Assembly (NCBI GenBank): GCA_019925795.1
Contig: CM034314.1
Location: 92,933,264 to 92,997,263, forward strand
Reading direction: 5' to 3'
DNA: 64,000 nucleotides
DNA from: Dendrobium chrysotoxum
Taxonomy: Eukaryota; Streptophyta; Magnoliopsida; Asparagales; Orchidaceae
This document shows positions 61,244 to 64,000 of the stretch, piece after piece; positions within the stretch are counted from its first letter, which is position 1; each line of letters starts with the position of its first letter. The translations under genes were made by a program, and so were the position numbers. The notes under the pieces were generated by a model that ran no database searches, was not told the DNA's origin, and saw only the letters and a program-made list of their open reading frames with translations.

Positions 61244-61354
61244 GGTTTCATTTGGGATGATTTTCTTCCAGCTTCTTAAAATAATTTTTTAGTATAAAAA
61301 TTTTAGAAATGCTAGAAAGCTGTTTTAAGAAGCAGGTAAAAAGCTGTCTCAAAT
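61244..61354. mobile_element. Tourist-like MITE (diverged)
   Basis: GGTTTCATTTGGGATGATTT … AAAAGCTGTCTCAAAT with middle TTTAGTATAAAAATTTTAG and AGAAAGCTGTTTTAAGAAGC. Flanks are too changed to see the 3-bp duplication. Confidence 0.55.
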
Positions 61355-61853
61355 AAATATGTTGTTGGAAAAGTAACTTTTTAAAAGTTAAAAGTTGCTT
61401 TAAAAAGTAGCTTCGTAGCACAAATAATTTTTGAAAACAACGAGAAAATAGTAACAAAATAAAATAATGATAGCGGTCTATACAACAAAATAATAAAAAA
61501 ATTGTACCAAAGAGACCTTAAATTAAACTTAATATATTAGTGAGAGAATATTTATTTTTTATTCTAGAGTTTAAATTAATATATTAGAGATGTAAGGAAT
61601 TTATTAGATATTTAGAGTCATTCTCATCATTTATTACTTTTTATTAAATATGTGTATTTTAATTACAATATCAAATATTTAGACTAAGAGCTCAAGTAAT
61701 TAAGCAAGTTGAGCTTGTATTTTTATAGAAGATATGAAGTTTATTGGGAGCTACAAGTTACATGCATGAAATATTTTATATCAAAAATTCAATTTTGATA
61801 ACATTTATTTGGAGAATATGTGAATATGTTGGGTGCAAACTAAGGTTTCGTTT

Positions 61854-61963
61854 GGGACGAATTTCTCTTCCTGCTTCTTAAAGCAGTATTTTTACATAAA
61901 AAAATTTTATACTGAAAAGCCGATTTATGAAGTAATAAAAAAATCGTTTCAAAATTTGAAACC
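61854..61963. mobile_element. Tourist-like MITE
   Basis: GGTTTCGTTTGGGACGAATT … CGTTTCAAAATTTGAAACC, 110 bp, flanked on both sides by TAA (61851-61853 and 61964-61966). Confidence 0.75.
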
Positions 61964-62111
61964 TAAGTCTAATATGTAAATAAATGAATGCCTATTAATT
62001 AGAAGTTTTAAACCCAATTATAATAGTCACTAATAGTATTTAGGAATGCAACTAATTTATTTCTTATTACAAAATCATTTTTCTCATTTTCAGTTTTAAT
62101 ATATCACAAAA

Positions 62112-63143
62112 GATTGCCTTGATGGCACGAATCTCGAAGCATATTCATGCAAGAAACTTTCAAAATTAAAATAGGAATCATCCAAACTTTGATTTCAACA
62201 AACTTATATTCTAATTGATCTCGACGAGATAAACCCAACGACACCAAATCAGTCCAATTCGAGCCAAAATGAGCCCAAATCAAGGTTTTAAAGCAAATTT
62301 GGAGGGTTCAAAGCATTAATTGGATAACCAAATGATTGTCAATATGGCAAGCTTATAGTCAAATTGAGCGGCTCGATGAGACAATTCCAACAAGCCCAAT
62401 ATCGCTTCATTCCAACATCATTAAGGCACATCAATGCTTGATAAACATTTTATGAACGAGGGAATCACTATCAGTCATCTAATGAAACGCTTTAGATATG
62501 CTCTTGATCTTCTTCATATTTATAAGTCATGCCACTCTAAAAAATTTATAAATAGCCCCCTATTCTTCACATGAAGGGGGGAGGAAGAGAAGAGAAAATT
62601 TGAGAGTTCTATTGCCACTGATCACCACCGACATTCTTCTCGACCACCAATGTTCTTCCCTACCACTGACATTCTTCCCGACCACCAACATTCTTCCTAA
62701 CTACAGATTGTTGCTGGACTTCTGCCCGTTCATTGGCCGCTGTCGAATTTCTTCCCGACCACTGATCATTGTTAGACTTCTGCCCACTCGTTTGCCACCG
62801 TAGGATTTCTTCCCAACCACCGATCGTTGCCGAACTTCTGCTCATTCTTGGATAATCACCAAATCCTTACACCAAGAATACCCATCTGAAGATTAACAAA
62901 ACTATACAATACATTGTATTCTCCGTGTTCTTGGGATAAAGGACATATTGACTTTTGTAATATATTCAAATACTAGTGAAACCGTTTTGACTGGGCAAGA
63001 TCCCATGGTTTTTTCCTTTCTCAGGATTTTCCATATAAAAATCTTAGTATTTTCTTTATCATCTATTTGTGTGCTGAAATTTTCATACATTACTAAGACA
63101 AAGTATTTCCACTTTATCACTACCAAATTTTCAGCCCGCAACA
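62112..63143 (+). mobile_element. Solo LTR of the local family (copy L6)
   Basis: From GATGGCACGAATCTCGAAGC through GACGAGATAAACCCAACGAC, GAGCGGCTCGATGAGAC, TATAAATAG at 62550, a C-rich tract of CGACCACCNNCNTTCTTCC-type repeats (62620-62845), and a U5-like end with GACTGGGCAAGATCCCATGG, GGATTTTCCATATAAAAATC and CAGCCCGCAACA. It is full-length compared with L5 but has a different, shorter tract in place of the 30-bp minisatellite. Confidence 0.65.
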
Positions 63144-64000
63144 AGTTTCATATTCATCTAACTAAATATGATAGAATTTTATTTCTGTCATTAAAGATTG
63201 TTGACAGGATAAAAGTAAAGGTTCCTTTTATATATATATATATATATATGTCATCAGGTAGATAACGAATAAAGGTGGGAGCTCGGGGAATTCCATTTGT
63301 TTCAAGCAAGATGGCAGTAGTATATTTGAGATAAAAAAAATTGTTAAGCCTTGGAGTATAGATAAAAGATTTATGAATTTAATTGGATTTTGAATTTAGT
63401 TGAACAAAATATTTGTGGCTGTTCAAGTTTTCGGTGGATTTTTCCGAAGGAAATGGGTGATTTTCCGGAGGAAATTTGATTTTCCGGCGGCTTTTTTTCT
63501 GCCGGTATAAATCACATAGGAAACGAAAACTGACGGTTTATTTCCGACGGTTTTACGTTGTGGTTGGGCCGGAGGTCAGAGCGGAAGCTGACCCAGAATA
63601 TCCACAGAGATGTCATACATAACTAAAGATCATGCATATAGAGGCGGTCTTCATAACTCAGACGAACTAAAGATAGATGAGGGTCTTCATTTCAACCATG
63701 TTGAACATAGACAGCTCTTCAATTTTTCGCCTATATTGCACTTGATAGAGTTGGTGTGGAGTGATAGAGAAGACCAATTTTATATATATGCTCATATATG
63801 AATGAGTAAATAAAGCATGTGTTTGAATAATGTGGTCAGTGGCAAGGTTATCGAGGTTAAGGTTCAAGAGCAGATGAAGAGCTGTAGGAAAACATATTGT
63901 ATGAGAATTTGTAATCTATGAATTGTTATCAATGAGTACACACAAAGTGATGGTGTAATTTGGTTTCATATTTGAGCAAAAATTAAATATGCTGTTTTAT
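63144..64000. other. Gene-free end, possible CACTA-like repeats
   Basis: A short (TA)n run lies at 63231-63249. 63430-63555 has repeated TTTTCCGGAGGAAA / TTTTCCGGCGG / TTTCCGACGGTTTTACG words of the kind found in CACTA subterminal regions. No supportable gene. Confidence 0.35.

Larger units (their letters stand above)
59466..62111. other. Gene-free region with MITEs and a possible CACTA relic
   Basis: No gene supported. Tourist-like elements lie at 61244-61354 and 61854-61963. 60150-60290 has GGCGCCGCCGCGG, TAACGCGTTTTTAAAACCGC and an end TTTTTTATTAGTGG that resemble subterminal and terminal parts of CACTA elements. Confidence 0.45.

Overview
This window is nuclear DNA of a flowering plant. 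It is AT-rich, its genes carry GT-AG introns, and it is crowded with LTR-retrotransposon debris, small foldback elements and microsatellites. Nothing in the sequence fixes the species.

The only recognisable gene family is a tandem array of terpene synthases (TPS), all on the plus strand. They look like plastid-targeted TPS-b monoterpene synthases with seven exons. Six copies or remnants are present: TPS1 (7053-7687, last two exons only, decayed), TPS2 (14984-18906, full structure, one-base deletion in exon 4), TPS3 (21228-22385, exon 1 and intron 1 only), TPS4 (24623-28585, full structure, one-base deletion in exon 7), TPS5 (31369-34889, heavily decayed) and TPS6 (42721-46649). TPS6 is the only intact copy: its seven exons join into an open frame of 619 codons with RRX8W, RDR, DDxxD and NSE/DTE motifs. 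The names TPS1-6 are local to this window.

Layout. 1-7052 is non-coding DNA resembling LTR-retrotransposon sequence: clustered TTGACC motifs, GC-rich hairpins, a 1-kb (TTA)n tract, a ~169-bp repeat and a terminal-type hairpin. 7053-18906 and 34255-46649 are two nearly identical copies of a ~12-kb segment (3' TPS remnant, ~7 kb spacer, full TPS gene). The spacer holds LTR fragments, a field of CCGGTTTCTTAAGAAACCGG palindromes and MITEs. The second copy carries an extra 538-bp Mutator-type MITE whose empty site survives in the first copy. 18907-31368 holds TPS3 and TPS4 and two copies of a GC-rich repeat block that reaches right up to the 5' ends of TPS3 and TPS5. 46650-64000 is gene-poor: a diverged copy of that block, retroelement sequence with a second covarying hairpin, remnants of a third spacer copy, three members of one LTR family (one with a 30-bp minisatellite), a candidate SINE, a hAT-like element and Tourist-like MITEs.

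Together the genes show a terpene synthase cluster caught in birth and death: repeated local and segmental duplication, repeat insertion next to promoters, and inactivation of most copies by single-base deletions, stops and splice-site loss. If expressed, TPS6 would be imported into plastids and convert geranyl diphosphate to a monoterpene; the product cannot be read from sequence alone. No other protein-coding gene, rRNA, tRNA or CRISPR array could be supported.
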